Source: Warburgia ugandensis
Lineage: Eukaryota > Streptophyta > Magnoliopsida > Canellales > Canellaceae
Assembly: GCA_035236585.1 (NCBI GenBank)
Contig: CP141130.1
Location: 75,463,944-75,527,943 of the forward strand
Direction of reading: 5' to 3'
DNA length: 64,000 nucleotides
Shown: in pieces, positions 35,213-47,890 of the stretch
Layout: each line of letters starts with the position of its first letter
How positions within the stretch are numbered: position 1 is the stretch's first letter
Translations under genes and position numbers: made by a program
Notes under the pieces: generated by a model
Told to the model about the DNA's origin: nothing
The model's input: the letters and a program-made list of their open reading frames with translations, nothing else
Database searches by the model: none

Positions 35213-38200
35213 TGTAACAACCCTCAATTTTGGGTCATTTTTTGCATATTATATTATAGTTTAATGGACATAAAATTAGTATTTTAATTTTGCAAAAAAT
35301 TGAATTATATGAAAGTGAGTCATTTGAAAACCCAAAATTTGGACTTGGAGTTATCAAATTTGGAATGAACTTGTCGATATAATTCCAGTAACACTAATTT
35401 TACACAAAACGGAGGTCAGGGTGGAAAAATCCAAAAGTTCTACTAATTTAAAGAGGTCCAAAATTGATAATGGCACCCCCCCCCCGCCAATTTTTGTTTG
35501 TTGTGGATGAGGTGATTGAAAAGGAAATGAAACGAGAGGGGGGGATGCTGGGAAGAGGAAACCCTAGCAACCCACCCCCTTCCTTTTGATCTCCCATCTC
35601 CCTATCATGGGCATTGGCGTGTAGCCCCATGGTGGTCGAATTTGCTCGGCACCCGTTCACAACCTTCCCTCCCGTTCGATCTCCCCTTTTTCTCGGCACT
35701 GCCGATGCGCAGCTAAAAACTCTCCCCTTCAATCACTTGATCTCCCCATGCAAGAACCCTTGTTCACCGGCGATGCGCAAAGACCCTCGATTGCCTTCTC
35801 TTTGGTGCCAACGTACTACGCCTTTTCTTCTTCTCTCCCCCTCCACCTAGTCAAATTTCTCATCAAGCAGTAGCCCTGACACGTTGATGGGCATAGGTGG
35901 GCCACATGAACTGCCTTTCTCCCCTATTTTCCTCCTCTGTCTTCCCCTCCCACCATTGTAGCCAACCGACACGACACCGAATCTAATTGGCCACACCGAA
36001 TCCCTCCTCCCTTTCTCCTTCTCCTCTTTCTTCTTCGCTCACTTAGCAACGAGCAAGTGGTTGGTGCACATATTTCTTCTCAAGCTAAACATGAGTCGGG
36101 CCCCCTTTTTTTCCCTCTGTCATTTTCCATCATTAGCTCATCCAAGGCATTGGGTGGGCCGGCATTCTAGACCAAAATTTCCCCTTCATCTCTCCCTCCT
36201 GGTCAAGATCAGGTAGTGACTGAACAAAAAAACCACCACCGATCACCATCTCCTCCACCTATTTCCTTGTACTAGCGAGTTAGGGTTGAGTTAACTTGCC
36301 CCGACTCGTTTTGGGGAGTTGAGTCGACTCAGTGGACCCTATTATCCATTAACCTTTTATCTTTTATTCTATCCAATCCAGGAAGGATCTCAGAGATCTA
36401 AGATAACCCTCACAATCCTTATAAGGTGAGAAAAAATACTCATCTTTCCATTCATTGATCGAGGAAGATCCAGCCATTTATTTTGATTAGACCTTTGATT
36501 GGACTTTAGATTGTCTGATCTGTGATGATCTAACATTATTCTTTGATCTAAGTAATCCATTGTAATTATCATGAAGTATAGATCAAGATTTAGTCAATCT
36601 TGATCAATCGAGGATTCAAGTATAAATTTGGATCAAATTTGATGATCCATACCGTTTAGATGTTTTACTAGGATTATTTGATTAGAATTATTGATTTATT
36701 CTTTGATCTGGGATGATTAGTTGGAGAAATGTCATCAGATTGATACAGATAGCTTTGATCAGGCACATTCAAGGTGATTGGTTGACGATCCAGTAACATG
36801 AACAATTGGATATCCTTTATATGGACTTACATGATGTAGGATTATCATCATAACCAGTTGATTTTATTGATTTAGATGTAATTAGATAAGATTGTGTATG
36901 AATTACATGTAATAGTACCTGATTTATTGATTTAATGATAAATTATTTAAGATTGACTTGATCTAACCATGAAACCTGTGAAATATGTAATGACATAATT
37001 AAGAAGAGGAATTAGATGATTATTAGTTGGATTGATTTAGTGTGATTTGAATTATCGGCCAACTAGGGCGGGCCCCACCTTGAGATTTCATGGCTATAAA
37101 CCATTGGATTGTATTAAAACATTATACATTGAGACATTGAAATATAATGTTGTTTTATAATTATGAATCCAACTTAAATAAATTGGATTCTAAGTGTGAC
37201 CTGAATGTGGTGTGTATCGAGGTGGTGGGACTAAGGTAGACTAATTCAGTGTGGAGTTCAACCATGACTTAAGAGGTACAGATAAGTGAGACTATCTAAG
37301 GTAGGTGACAACGTTTAGTATTCCTTTGATGTTATAAATCATAGTTGTATACCTAATGACTTCATTTATATTGATAACTCAATGCATGATTTTGTGTATT
37401 GACCTCATGAATTTATTTGAGACTACCATTCCACATGTGTTATCGATGTTTATCTCATCTTTTTGAATTACATGTTCTATGCATGATTGTCAGTACATTG
37501 AAATGCTTTGTTGATTTGATTCTATCAAAGATGTTTATGCATGACTTTTTGACACTTGTTTTCATGTTTTTGTTGATTTTATGACGGGTGTTTCTACTAA
37601 GTGGATGATATGCTAAGAGGGTCATAGGGTTGGCCACCCGCCATCTGAGTATAAGAGATGATAGACACCTGCCTTAACATTGGGCAAACTGCGTGGGTTT
37701 TGGTATCATGGGTAGTCCACAAACGCATCTAATAAACTCCCATGCTTCGGTGGACCGAAGTCTCATGTTCTGGTGTTGACGGTGAGTGGTAGTGGTTGGT
37801 GCTGAACATAACAATCCATACACTTATTTTATGTGCACATGTAGTTACATACATATTTAGATGGTTATATCTTGATGCACCCACAGCGTGATGACACATC
37901 ATGAGGGCGAAGCCTATGATGGTGGGCCTACGGATTGGGCGAGCTACAATTGAGGAACCCAAAGGGTTGGTATGAGTACTCATGGCCGGATATAAGAGTG
38001 TTGTGGTACACTCGAGGGACATGGGTGGGTTGCATGCCCTATTATTCATGACATGCATTTATATTTTGATATGATGAATTTGAGTGTATTTGGCTCTCCC
38101 AGTTTCATGAAATATGTATTAGTCATATTATGCATGCCATGATATTTGACTTATGATATTTCTATATTTTATGTGCAAAATTGTATCTTCACTAGTGATT

Positions 38201-39015
38201 GTACTCGACTTGGATTTCTTTATATTCACACATTGTTCCATTCTTGAAATTTGATAGTTCAATTTCTTATACCAATATTTTACATCCATTGGCTTTATAG
38301 TAAACCATGATCTCTATATGCTATACTACCTACTTGTTATTGAATATTATTTGTCGTCACCTACACAATTATAGCTTGCTGACACATTGCAATGTTTTTG
38401 CAATGCCTCAAATACAGCAAGAGGTAGCAAGTTTGACATGCTGACAGTGCAGACAAGGGCATTGGTGGCCTTCAATGATGCATAGAGGAGATTTCAGAAA
38501 TAGACATGGTTTGTTCATAACCTTACCTCTGTTCTTATTTAAGGACTGTATATTTATATAGTTTACATTTGTGACATGGGATGCATTCATGTTAAATGTG
38601 ATGGCTATGCATGGACAGACACTGGCCAATGCTGTTACATCTTTAATTTTTAACTTAGCGTTGAAGTATATGATTTTATTGAGAATTGTATTTGATTTGG
38701 ATGAATGGGTATGGAGACTAAGTCTCTTGGGTGTTGTGTTATGTTATTGTAAGTATCAGGTATTATTGTATTGCATGGGTTATATGCGATGGTCTAAAAT
38801 ATAGAGGAGACTCTGTCAGATTTTTGGTAGAAATGGGATCATCATTTCACCATTAAATTCGTGATTTTGTGTCTATATGACAACTTGGATTTTGAAATGA
38901 ACGATTTTTATTCGAGTTTTTGTTTTCAATTAATTTTAAAATTAAAATTTAAAACAAGGATCCCAACTTTTTAAAAATTGGTGTTTATATGTTGTGTAAA
39001 ACTCGAAGTGTCACA
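35213..39015 (+). repeat. 5' LTR of the Del/Tekay-like element
   Basis: Paired with 47891-51946. Shared blocks include the CCTTTTGATCTCCCATCTCCC stretch, the ATGTTTATGCATGA and GGTTGGCCACC regions, and GCATTGCAATGTTTTTGCAATGCC near 38385. It ends GTGTCACA directly before the primer site. Confidence 0.9.
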
Positions 39016-40541
39016 GTTTGGTATCAAAGCTTAGTCTACTCCATCATAGCCATTCCAACAATTCCAACAGTCACATACAATCCATTAAGTGATGTGATTT
39101 TCTAAATGAGTTACAGAGATAACACGTGGGGATGTTGATAATTGTGAAATAGATGTTGCCATGAAGGTTGGCAAATTTTTCTTAGAGAATATGAGACTTA
39201 AAATCTTTATATGAGTATAAGGAAGCACGCTTTTGTGGAAAGTGAATAATTCTCATAGTAAAGATTATAAATTAGTTTCTCTGAGTGAGAACCTTATTAT
39301 ATGATAGAAGATATATTCATATGCATTGCTTTTGAGAGTTCAAGTTCTAACTTGTACGGTGTGAATAAACTTTTGAAAAAGCCTAACAACTATTGTAATA
39401 ACAATAGCATGATAATAATGATAAAGGATAAAGAAAATGGTTACAATTAATGAGAACTTAAGGAAGTTGAGAGAAGTATTGTATTAATTTAAACTTTAAG
39501 TGGAGTTATTTGATGAATAAATTATAGTATGGTGAAAATCATTGAAAATTTAATGAAACAAGATTATAATGTTTCTATAGGAGAATTATCTGATGTATGA
39601 GATGAAGTTGATGAGTTCTTTTGCATACAAAAATATTGATGAGTAAAAATCAATGAGAAGTGAATGCTTATAAATTATTTTGAGGGTTTTAATTATGATT
39701 TGGAGGTGCATAGCATTTGGAGGACATGACAATTATTTTATAAGAATAATTATTAAATAGTGATGATTAAGTAATTAATCAACTAGGAAGACAAATAGGT
39801 GAAATGAATGAGGTAAGATGAAAATGATTATAACTAAATTACATTCCACACTAATAGAGATGATATTGTGGTTTCTAATGTTCAAGGAAGGTTATCATGA
39901 AAGATTAATTTCATTGGGTGTGAAATTGGCAGAATTGTAAATGATTTGATTGATATGACTATTAAGTGTTTAATTTTGATCAAAATACCTCTAGTTTAAC
40001 ATTTAATTAGATAATCTAATCAATCAAATTTGTAATTTTTAGCTTAATTTTGATTTTAATTCTAATTAATCATCTAATCATTAGTTTGTAAAACTTAATG
40101 ATTAAATGATCATTAGAGCTAATCAGAGGTGTAATATACAGTTTACATGACTGTAATTTGGTCTTGTATTTTGCAGATCAAGCATATTGTAGCTTGGATA
40201 GCTCAAATCAAAGTTAATGGCATAGATTATGCTAAAGAATATTAAGGCGAGATGGGATGGTTTCTTAAAAGAAAATGATCCCAAAAGAAAATGAGTTCTA
40301 ATTAAAGTAAAGAAAATCATGGATAAGATCAACTTTGGAATGGAGAGTTGCATAATAGAAGGGGATAAATTTCCAAGTTAAAAAAGAACTCTTCACCATT
40401 GAAGGAAAGTGGAGATAGTTATAAGAAGAAAAGGGAGCCAAATCTCTCCCCCTTGAACGCTACAAAGGAGGCAACTAAAAGCAAATTACACAACCCCCTC
40501 TTCTCTCCTTTCTTTCTCTCTCACCATCACCTCTTCTCCAC

Positions 40542-40644
<103 letters not shown>

Positions 40645-41569
40645 TAACATTCACTATTTTAAATTATAGAATAATTAATTTTATGAATTTTAAAATTTTG
40701 AGAATTTGAGAAATTTGGAGATAGAATCTCAAGTTAAAACCTCAATATATGAGATGCGCTCGAAAAATGGAGTTCAACGCCACTAAAAATACTAAAATTG
40801 GAGATCGGAATAAAAATGACTAACTATTTTATTTTTTATATTTAATTGAAATTATTTAGAGGGTTAGAATTGTCTTTTCAAAGCGGAGCCCACAAAATCA
40901 TCACTGCCGCCCATGTTAGCAAGTAATGATTACTAGCATTAAATGCTGATGCACCTTCCCCCACCTTTCCCCCCTCTCGTTCCCCGTGACAGTCATCACC
41001 GCAACCGCACTGATGCGATGAATCTCTCCCCCCTCTGACCAGCCGAACCAAGGTAGGACTGCGTGGGACCCCCCCGCCCTTGCTTTCCAAGTTTCATCAA
41101 CTTTTAATGCCAAAAAATGGCGTGAACTTGCCATTTTCTGGTAAAGTTTTACATGTTACTAGTTTCCTTAAAATAAGTCAATGAAACAGTGTCAGATGAT
41201 GATCTGGACCGTTCATCTTGTACATGGTGATGCAAAAAACAGACCCATGAATTTTCATGGTGATCGGACAGTTAGAGATACTTAAAAACCACAAAAATAG
41301 TAAGATGAGGGTTTTTAGGAATGTGGTAAAAATCATGAAAAAATGGCAGATAATGAACGAATTTGTTGAAATGGAGTTTGAAAATGGAATGTAAGTGAAA
41401 AACTAGACAAATGGGTGTAAAAATTGCAAAAAATGGGGCACCTGGGGTCACTGGCAACGAACTCTGGCAGTCGTCTCCTACAACGGTGGACCAGTCTGGT
41501 CACCATCCCCGGCAACGATGAACGACGACGGTCGGACAGGCGATGTTGGGTGGCGAGCTCATGCCTGAT

Positions 41570-41850
41570 ACCTGTATGACACGAGATGGGGCATGCTATG
41601 CAACCGCAATGCAACACGCGACACGACAACAACGCGCCACGCGTTGACATGTGGCACAACTAGGTGCGACATGAGGCACGACTGAGCGCGACATGCAGTG
41701 TATGTGATGCGCGGTGCGGTGTGCACGCGCCATGCGGTGCACCACATTACGACATGCGTGCAACGCACACGCTTGTGCATGTGGGCTGTATGCGCACGCA
41801 CGTAAACGGCATGCATGCAGTGCACGCAGAGCACGTGCGGTGGTCTTTTT
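41570..41850. repeat. GC-rich stretch of alternating purine-pyrimidine words
   Basis: Dense ACGCG, GCGCA, ATGCAT and TGCACG words within an otherwise AT-rich solo LTR. Open frames appear on both strands here because stop codons are rare, and none looks genuine. Confidence 0.7.
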
Positions 41851-42649
41851 TCTTGATTTTGGATTTTCTTTATCGTCCATTCATAAAAAATGTGATTCGG
41901 GGAGCTATGGAGGTCCAAATCACGATTCAAAAGAGGTGTTGTGATCGTCTTGACGAGCAAACCTAGATTTAACATAAAAATATAGTTTGGAGAACCTTTT
42001 AAATAGTCAAACTACTAAATACTATTAGATGACTTAGATCAAGCCGATCAATGTATGATCAGGCCTTATACCTTGGTTGTATATATCAAACATGAGATGA
42101 TCTAGGAGATTAGAAGAGAAGATCTTATTAAATTTCCAAGAAAAAATGTTCTTGATGATTGATCTGAGCAACTACTTTAGGATGTGCTGATCAAAGAGTG
42201 ATCTAACTGTTAGATCGACATGTGATTATAAAGATACATGTGACTCACTAAAAAAAATAGAAATTTTAGGGGTCATGATAAAAATGAGAGGTTTAACATT
42301 CAATGATGACTTATGATGTGACAGGTACGTTAGAGCGTACAACTTGATATAGCTTATGAGTATGATTGGAGTACTGCGTATCGAGGTTGGTGATTACATT
42401 CTTGATTTACATGGTTTTTTAAATCATGACATAGTATTTGAAACTTTGAGGCATAGGTTTTATGCCCTACCATGTTGCATGAGATCATTTTTAGCATGTA
42501 TTGCCGATATACTTGCTACTTCCCTTGTGCGTGTTTTATACGCTATTTTTGGTATATTTCAATTACATTGACTTGACTATTGAAATTTTTGACACGTGGG
42601 AGTCTTTATGCCTTGACGATTGAGACTGTTGAGCTTGTGATGGGATGCA

Positions 42650-42845
42650 TCCCCCCTCGTGAGTGCTTGAGTGCCTGAGTGCCCCGTGTGGGTGAAAGGG
42701 TAAAAGCGGGTGTAAAATGCGCCTTTCCATGAGTGCCTGAGTTCCCGTGCGGGTGAAAGGCTGAAAGCGTAATTGGAATGAGTCCTTCCGTGAGTGCCTG
42801 AGTGCCCCGTTGTGGGTAAAATGGTGAAAGTGGATGGTTTTGAGA
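42650..42845 (+). repeat. Tandem array in the nested solo LTR, about three copies of 65-70 bp
   Basis: GTGAGTGCCTGAGTGCCCCG followed by a GGGTGAAAGG block recurs near 42660, 42730 and 42790. It is comparable in position and style to the array in the solo LTR at 5221-8534, though not in sequence. Confidence 0.8.
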
Positions 42846-44392
42846 GTAAACCCCACGTTGTCATGAGTGTACTTGAGACACTCATAGGGCTTGACCATGT
42901 ATGATGTTTCGATGCTTTTGACATGCATTCATGTTGTTCTCTGGATATAAATTCGCATAGATATGGCTTACTTGTATCTACGTGTTTTCTCAAATTTTGC
43001 ATGTCCTGACACCATGATTGATGCTGCCTTATTTATATATCATGGATTTTGTATATCCTTCATCGTATGAATCTGAGGTTTTGTGTATATATAATTATCT
43101 TACGAGAGTTACCATGATCTTCATACCATGTGCCATGTGATTTCCTATCGTTTTTATATTGAATGTTAATCACCTACACAAGTATAGCTTGCTGAGGCAT
43201 TGCTTTGTTTTGCAATGCCTCAGGGTTGGAGCGCGACAGTCAGAGAGGGAAGCAGGTGGACTAGTGTGGATCTGGACAAGGACCTGAGGATCATATACCT
43301 TTCGTGTTCAGAGACATAGTAGTGTACGTCTTTAGACTTTATTGGACTTTTGGGACTCTACCTAGATGTTTGTACATTTTGATAAATTAGACTCATACCA
43401 CTGTATAGTATGCATATACTTACACATAGATGATGTGGTGATTTTGGATGGACTCTGGAGCATTGGGATTTTTATTATCATTATCTCTTTACAGTTTGCA
43501 TAATTTCTCGTGGTTTTACATTTGAGCATGCTTAGAGCGTCTGAAAGTGATTTTGTTCAGCATTGTAGTTTTGGGGTCTAAATGACCCCCGGGGTTTTCT
43601 TTATTGAGTATTTTCCTTGACTCTGTGAAAAATTAATAAATTTTGAGTTTTATTTCAGGGATCCCTCCTATTTTATTAAATTAATCTTTTTATTACTACT
43701 ATATGTAATTGAAAAAGATTTAGAAAACTCGGGGTGTCACACTCACTTCCTTTATTCTGCAAGTCGATATTAGTACAGATCGGCCAATGTTTCCCTTTTT
43801 CCTCTCTCCTCTTTCCTCCTCTGCCGGTCGGATATCAGCCACATTGGAAACCCCCTTCTCTATTCCCTCTGTGCATTGGCACATCAACTAGACCAGTCAA
43901 CGCCCAGATCTCCATGCCATCGTCTCCCCTGCTCTTCCTCCTCACCTCCTCTCTCTAACACACCACATTGTTCTCCCTTTCCTTACTCTCTCCCTGCTCT
44001 ACCTGTCAGCCCCTCCTCTATCTCCCTCTCTATTTTTTCAGTAACCAAGCTCTATCACCGACCTACTTCCTACTCCCTTCTCTGCTCCAACACTACCCAA
44101 TAGTTCCACCCTAGCTTCTCCCTTCCCCTATCGCACCAGTTAGTACCCTCTCATTGTCGCACCTCCTAGCCCTGCCACCCTCTCGTTCTCTCATTCTCTC
44201 CCTACTTCCCGCAGAGCCTAGCACTGTCTTCCTCATCACCCGCCTACTGCTCTCTCTCCACCATATTTCATCATAGGCGGGATACCAAGATCAAACAGAG
44301 AAAACCCAATCCCATTTTCCCTTATTTTCGTCTCCTTCCTCTCTTCTTCCCCTACATCACCTCACCTTTGGCCAGAAGTTTCCTATTTCTGT

Positions 44393-44396
<4 letters not shown>

Positions 44397-44421
<25 letters not shown>
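44397..44421. repeat. (TA)n microsatellite
   Basis: An uninterrupted TA run of about 25 bases. Confidence 0.95.
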
Positions 44422-44424
<3 letters not shown>

Positions 44425-45845
44425 ATTCCAATTTTATCCTTGATTGCTTTTTCTAAATTCCCGATCTATCCTGAGTTTGTCTTTTTCCATAATTCCTCTT
44501 TGGCTTTATCTCTATTTTGTCCATCCAGGAATTGCACAATCCAAGCCAGTTTGATTAAGGCTTAACCCAATCAACAGGTTAGCCTTAACAAACAAGATCT
44601 CTCTAATTTCTCATTTGTTTCACATTATATTTTCAATTAATTTTTATACTATATTCTTATGACATTTCTTAGCTTATTCAACAATTCTAATCTTCAATAT
44701 GAAATCAAAAAATCATATCTAAACCGTCCAAAACACAAAATCATTCTTTAGCTTAGATCATCTAAATTTTGGGAAATTTGATCAATCTAGTCGCCAAATC
44801 TTTAATCATAAGTACCAGTGACAGATTGATGAAGGTTGATTGAAGTTTTTGATATTAGATTTGAAGAATTTTGTTAAGATTAAGATAGGAAAGTAGATTC
44901 TATATTTTTGAATTTGGATTTTTGTACTTTTTATTGGTTAAATAGATTTTAGTTTATAATTCCTTATTAGTTAATTTGTGCATTTCTTTTAATTTTTAGA
45001 CAATTAAATTTTATTCAAACTCCATTACTGAGACTTTTATCTAGAAGGCTCTTAGAAAGGCTTTTAATGCTCAGTGTCTTTGCCTTACGAGCAAATAGTG
45101 ATACTGAGAGAGTTTGTTACTTTAAAATAGAGAAATTAGATGGTTCAATGGTATTGAATTAGTTTACACAGTTGAGAAGACTTGCCCCTAACTCCTTTTC
45201 CATGGGTAAGGAGGCTGCAAATATATTGTGATATGTTGACACCTGGATCAAGGAATCGAGTGATTTTAATGCGTTTTACATTGGTGGTAGAAGTCGTAAA
45301 CGTGGCCTCTATGTTAGAGAGGGATTCTCTTAGGACCAGGGCTGATTGCAAAGACTCGGACATGAGTAGTTCAAGGTAGCCCAATAACGCTAGAGACCCT
45401 TTTCATCAACACAGTTACAGAGGCCACTAAGCCACGACATTTGAGTAGGTAATGTGGAATATGAGTGAGAGGTGTACTAGTTGTAAGGATAGGCACCCGG
45501 ACAATTATGTCATAGAGTTGGTATACTGCTGCAACAACGATAATACCATCAACAGCAGCCATTACAATGGCAATCCTTTAAATATTTTGATTGTGAAGAG
45601 TCGGGGCATTTCTTTGGAGACTATCCCAGAGGATGATGAGCTAGATAAATTAATATTTGAGATAGGACAGAGATGGCCCCACATTGGCAGTGATGAGTTC
45701 CTGTCATTACTTGGAGGCAAGCATAGGCCTCAAACCAGGTTATGGAAGGTACCCTCTTGATTGCTGATAAGCATGCCAGGATCCTCCTTGATCTAGGATC
45801 CAATTATTCTTATATTTTATTTATTGGTACCTTGATGAGTATGCA

Positions 45846-45866
45846 TGTGTGTGTGTGTGTGTGTGT
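45846..45866. repeat. (GT)n microsatellite
   Basis: About ten GT units inside the decayed protease-side part of the Gypsy element. Confidence 0.9.
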
Positions 45867-47324
45867 ATAATAGCCTATGGGTTTGATGTTATGAAGTTGA
45901 AGAGAGAGTTATTGAAACTTGTAAGTACTCCTAAGGGATATTGGTGGAGATAATAAGTGAGAGGATGGATATTAATCTCATCCTACTCGATATGATTGAT
46001 TATAATATCATCCTTGGGATGGATTCTATTTATTGGGGGACAGATGATTGTTGTGAGAAGAAGGTTGCTTCTAGTGTACCTAGACAACTATTGACCTCGT
46101 TCCAGTGGAGGAAGGGACACCACTAAGGTTATGTTATATCTGCCTTGAAGGCAGTGCTTTATCTTTATAAAGACTCCTAAATTCTCCTTGCGTATGAACA
46201 ATGGAGGACAGTAAGCACTAAAGATTGAGCACGCAAACGATGTGTGAGAGTTCTCAGTCTTCCTGAGGAGCTTTAGGATTTTCACCACAGGAGATTGATT
46301 TTGATGTTAATTTGGCATCAAGTATAGCGTTATTTCCCCAGAATGCCATATGAGACGGCCCCAACTGACCTGGCAAAGCTGCAGCTATATGAGCTTTTGA
46401 TAAGGGATTTAATAGACCTAGTGGGTCTTCATAAAGTGCATCAGTCCTCTTCATGAGAAGAGAGGTAGACCTTAATTACTATGCACATATTATCACTTGT
46501 TAGATAGCACTATGGTGTAGAATTAATATTCTCTATCGTGTTTTGATGATCTATTTAATCAACTCTAAATGGTGCATGGTATTTTTGGATATTGATTTGA
46601 GGTCTGGTTAGCACCAGCTAAGGATTATAGAGTAAGGCATCTTTAAGACGATTTTTAGAACTTGTTATGCTTACTACGAGTTCAGGGTGATGCCAAGTGG
46701 TGTGACCAATGCACTAATAATATTTATGGATATGATGGATTAAAATTTTCAAATGTTACTTGGGTAAGTCATGATTAAGTTGGTGGATGGTGTTCTTATA
46801 TACCCCATGGCATGGTGGAGCACGAGAAATCCTTGTGCATTATTCTATATATCTTAAAGGCTCATCTCTTACAGTAAATTTATGTAAGTATGAGTTATGG
46901 TAGAAGAAGGTGAATTTCCTTAACCATGATACCTTTATTAACAGAGAGGTAGCTCATTGAGAATAGGATGTGCTAGGATTAGCCCAAATTGTTGAATGAG
47001 GTTCATAGTTTCCTTAATCTTATGAATTGTTATCGCTGGATTATTGAGTTCTCTAGGATAGCAGTGACATGGATGATATTTTATATTACATATATAAGCT
47101 TGATTTTTCACTAGATAAGACATATGATAGTGATGTATGTTTTGTATGAGATTATTTTCTTATGTGTAATTAGAATTTGATTTACAACCTATACTTGTGA
47201 GTAGACAATGAGGGCGACTTAAGAGGGCTATTGATGAGGGCGGGTGCAAGACGCACTGACAGCCTTTTAGGTGGCAAGCTTTTGGGTGGCATGCTTCTAG
47301 GTGCTCACAGTATGATCATACCGT

Positions 47325-47545
47325 GGACTGGTTTTGATTGGCATAGATTGCCTATTGATGAGCAAATATGATTTGACTTTGAATTGGCATAGATTGCCTA
47401 TTGATGAGCATATATTCTCTAGTTTTGATTGGCATAGATTGTCTATTATGAGCAGATATGCTCTAGCATTAATTAGCACACATTGCCTATTGGTGGTGTA
47501 ATGTGCTCTGGTATAAATTTGGTATAGATTTTTCTATATGTGAGC
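47325..47545 (+). repeat. Tandem repeats before the 3' LTR of the Gypsy element
   Basis: ATTGGCATAGATTGCCTATT followed by GATGAGCA and an ATGCTCT-like block recurs about every 60 bases, about four times with growing divergence. Confidence 0.8.
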
Positions 47546-47890
47546 TGAGGTGCTCCGATTAGCATTGATATGGTGATTTTACTTGTATTAAAGTTGTACA
47601 CAGATAACCAATTCCTAGATGGGAGTTTGGTTTATGCTAATTACATTATATGTGATTATGATGCGTTCTAATCATATTACGAATTATTTGATTTGAGATA
47701 ATTTGACATTTATCTGGTTAATATGAGTTGGTACTTGAGGGGATGACATGATGTCAAATTGTTTATTTATGCCGACTCTAAAATTATTATCATAATTAGT
47801 ATATCTTGTGATATGTTGATGCTTCTAGAATTGTTTAAAGGATATTATGGAAAGAATTTTGAGGACAAAATTCCTACAAGGAGGGACGAA

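Noticed and set aside
41559-41975. Several overlapping frames of 76-138 codons on both strands
   Set aside because: GC-rich, stop-poor DNA within a solo LTR gives open frames in all directions. No conserved motif.
42563-43002. Minus-strand frames of 121 and 141 codons
   Set aside because: They span the tandem array of the nested solo LTR, and their repeats mirror the DNA repeats.
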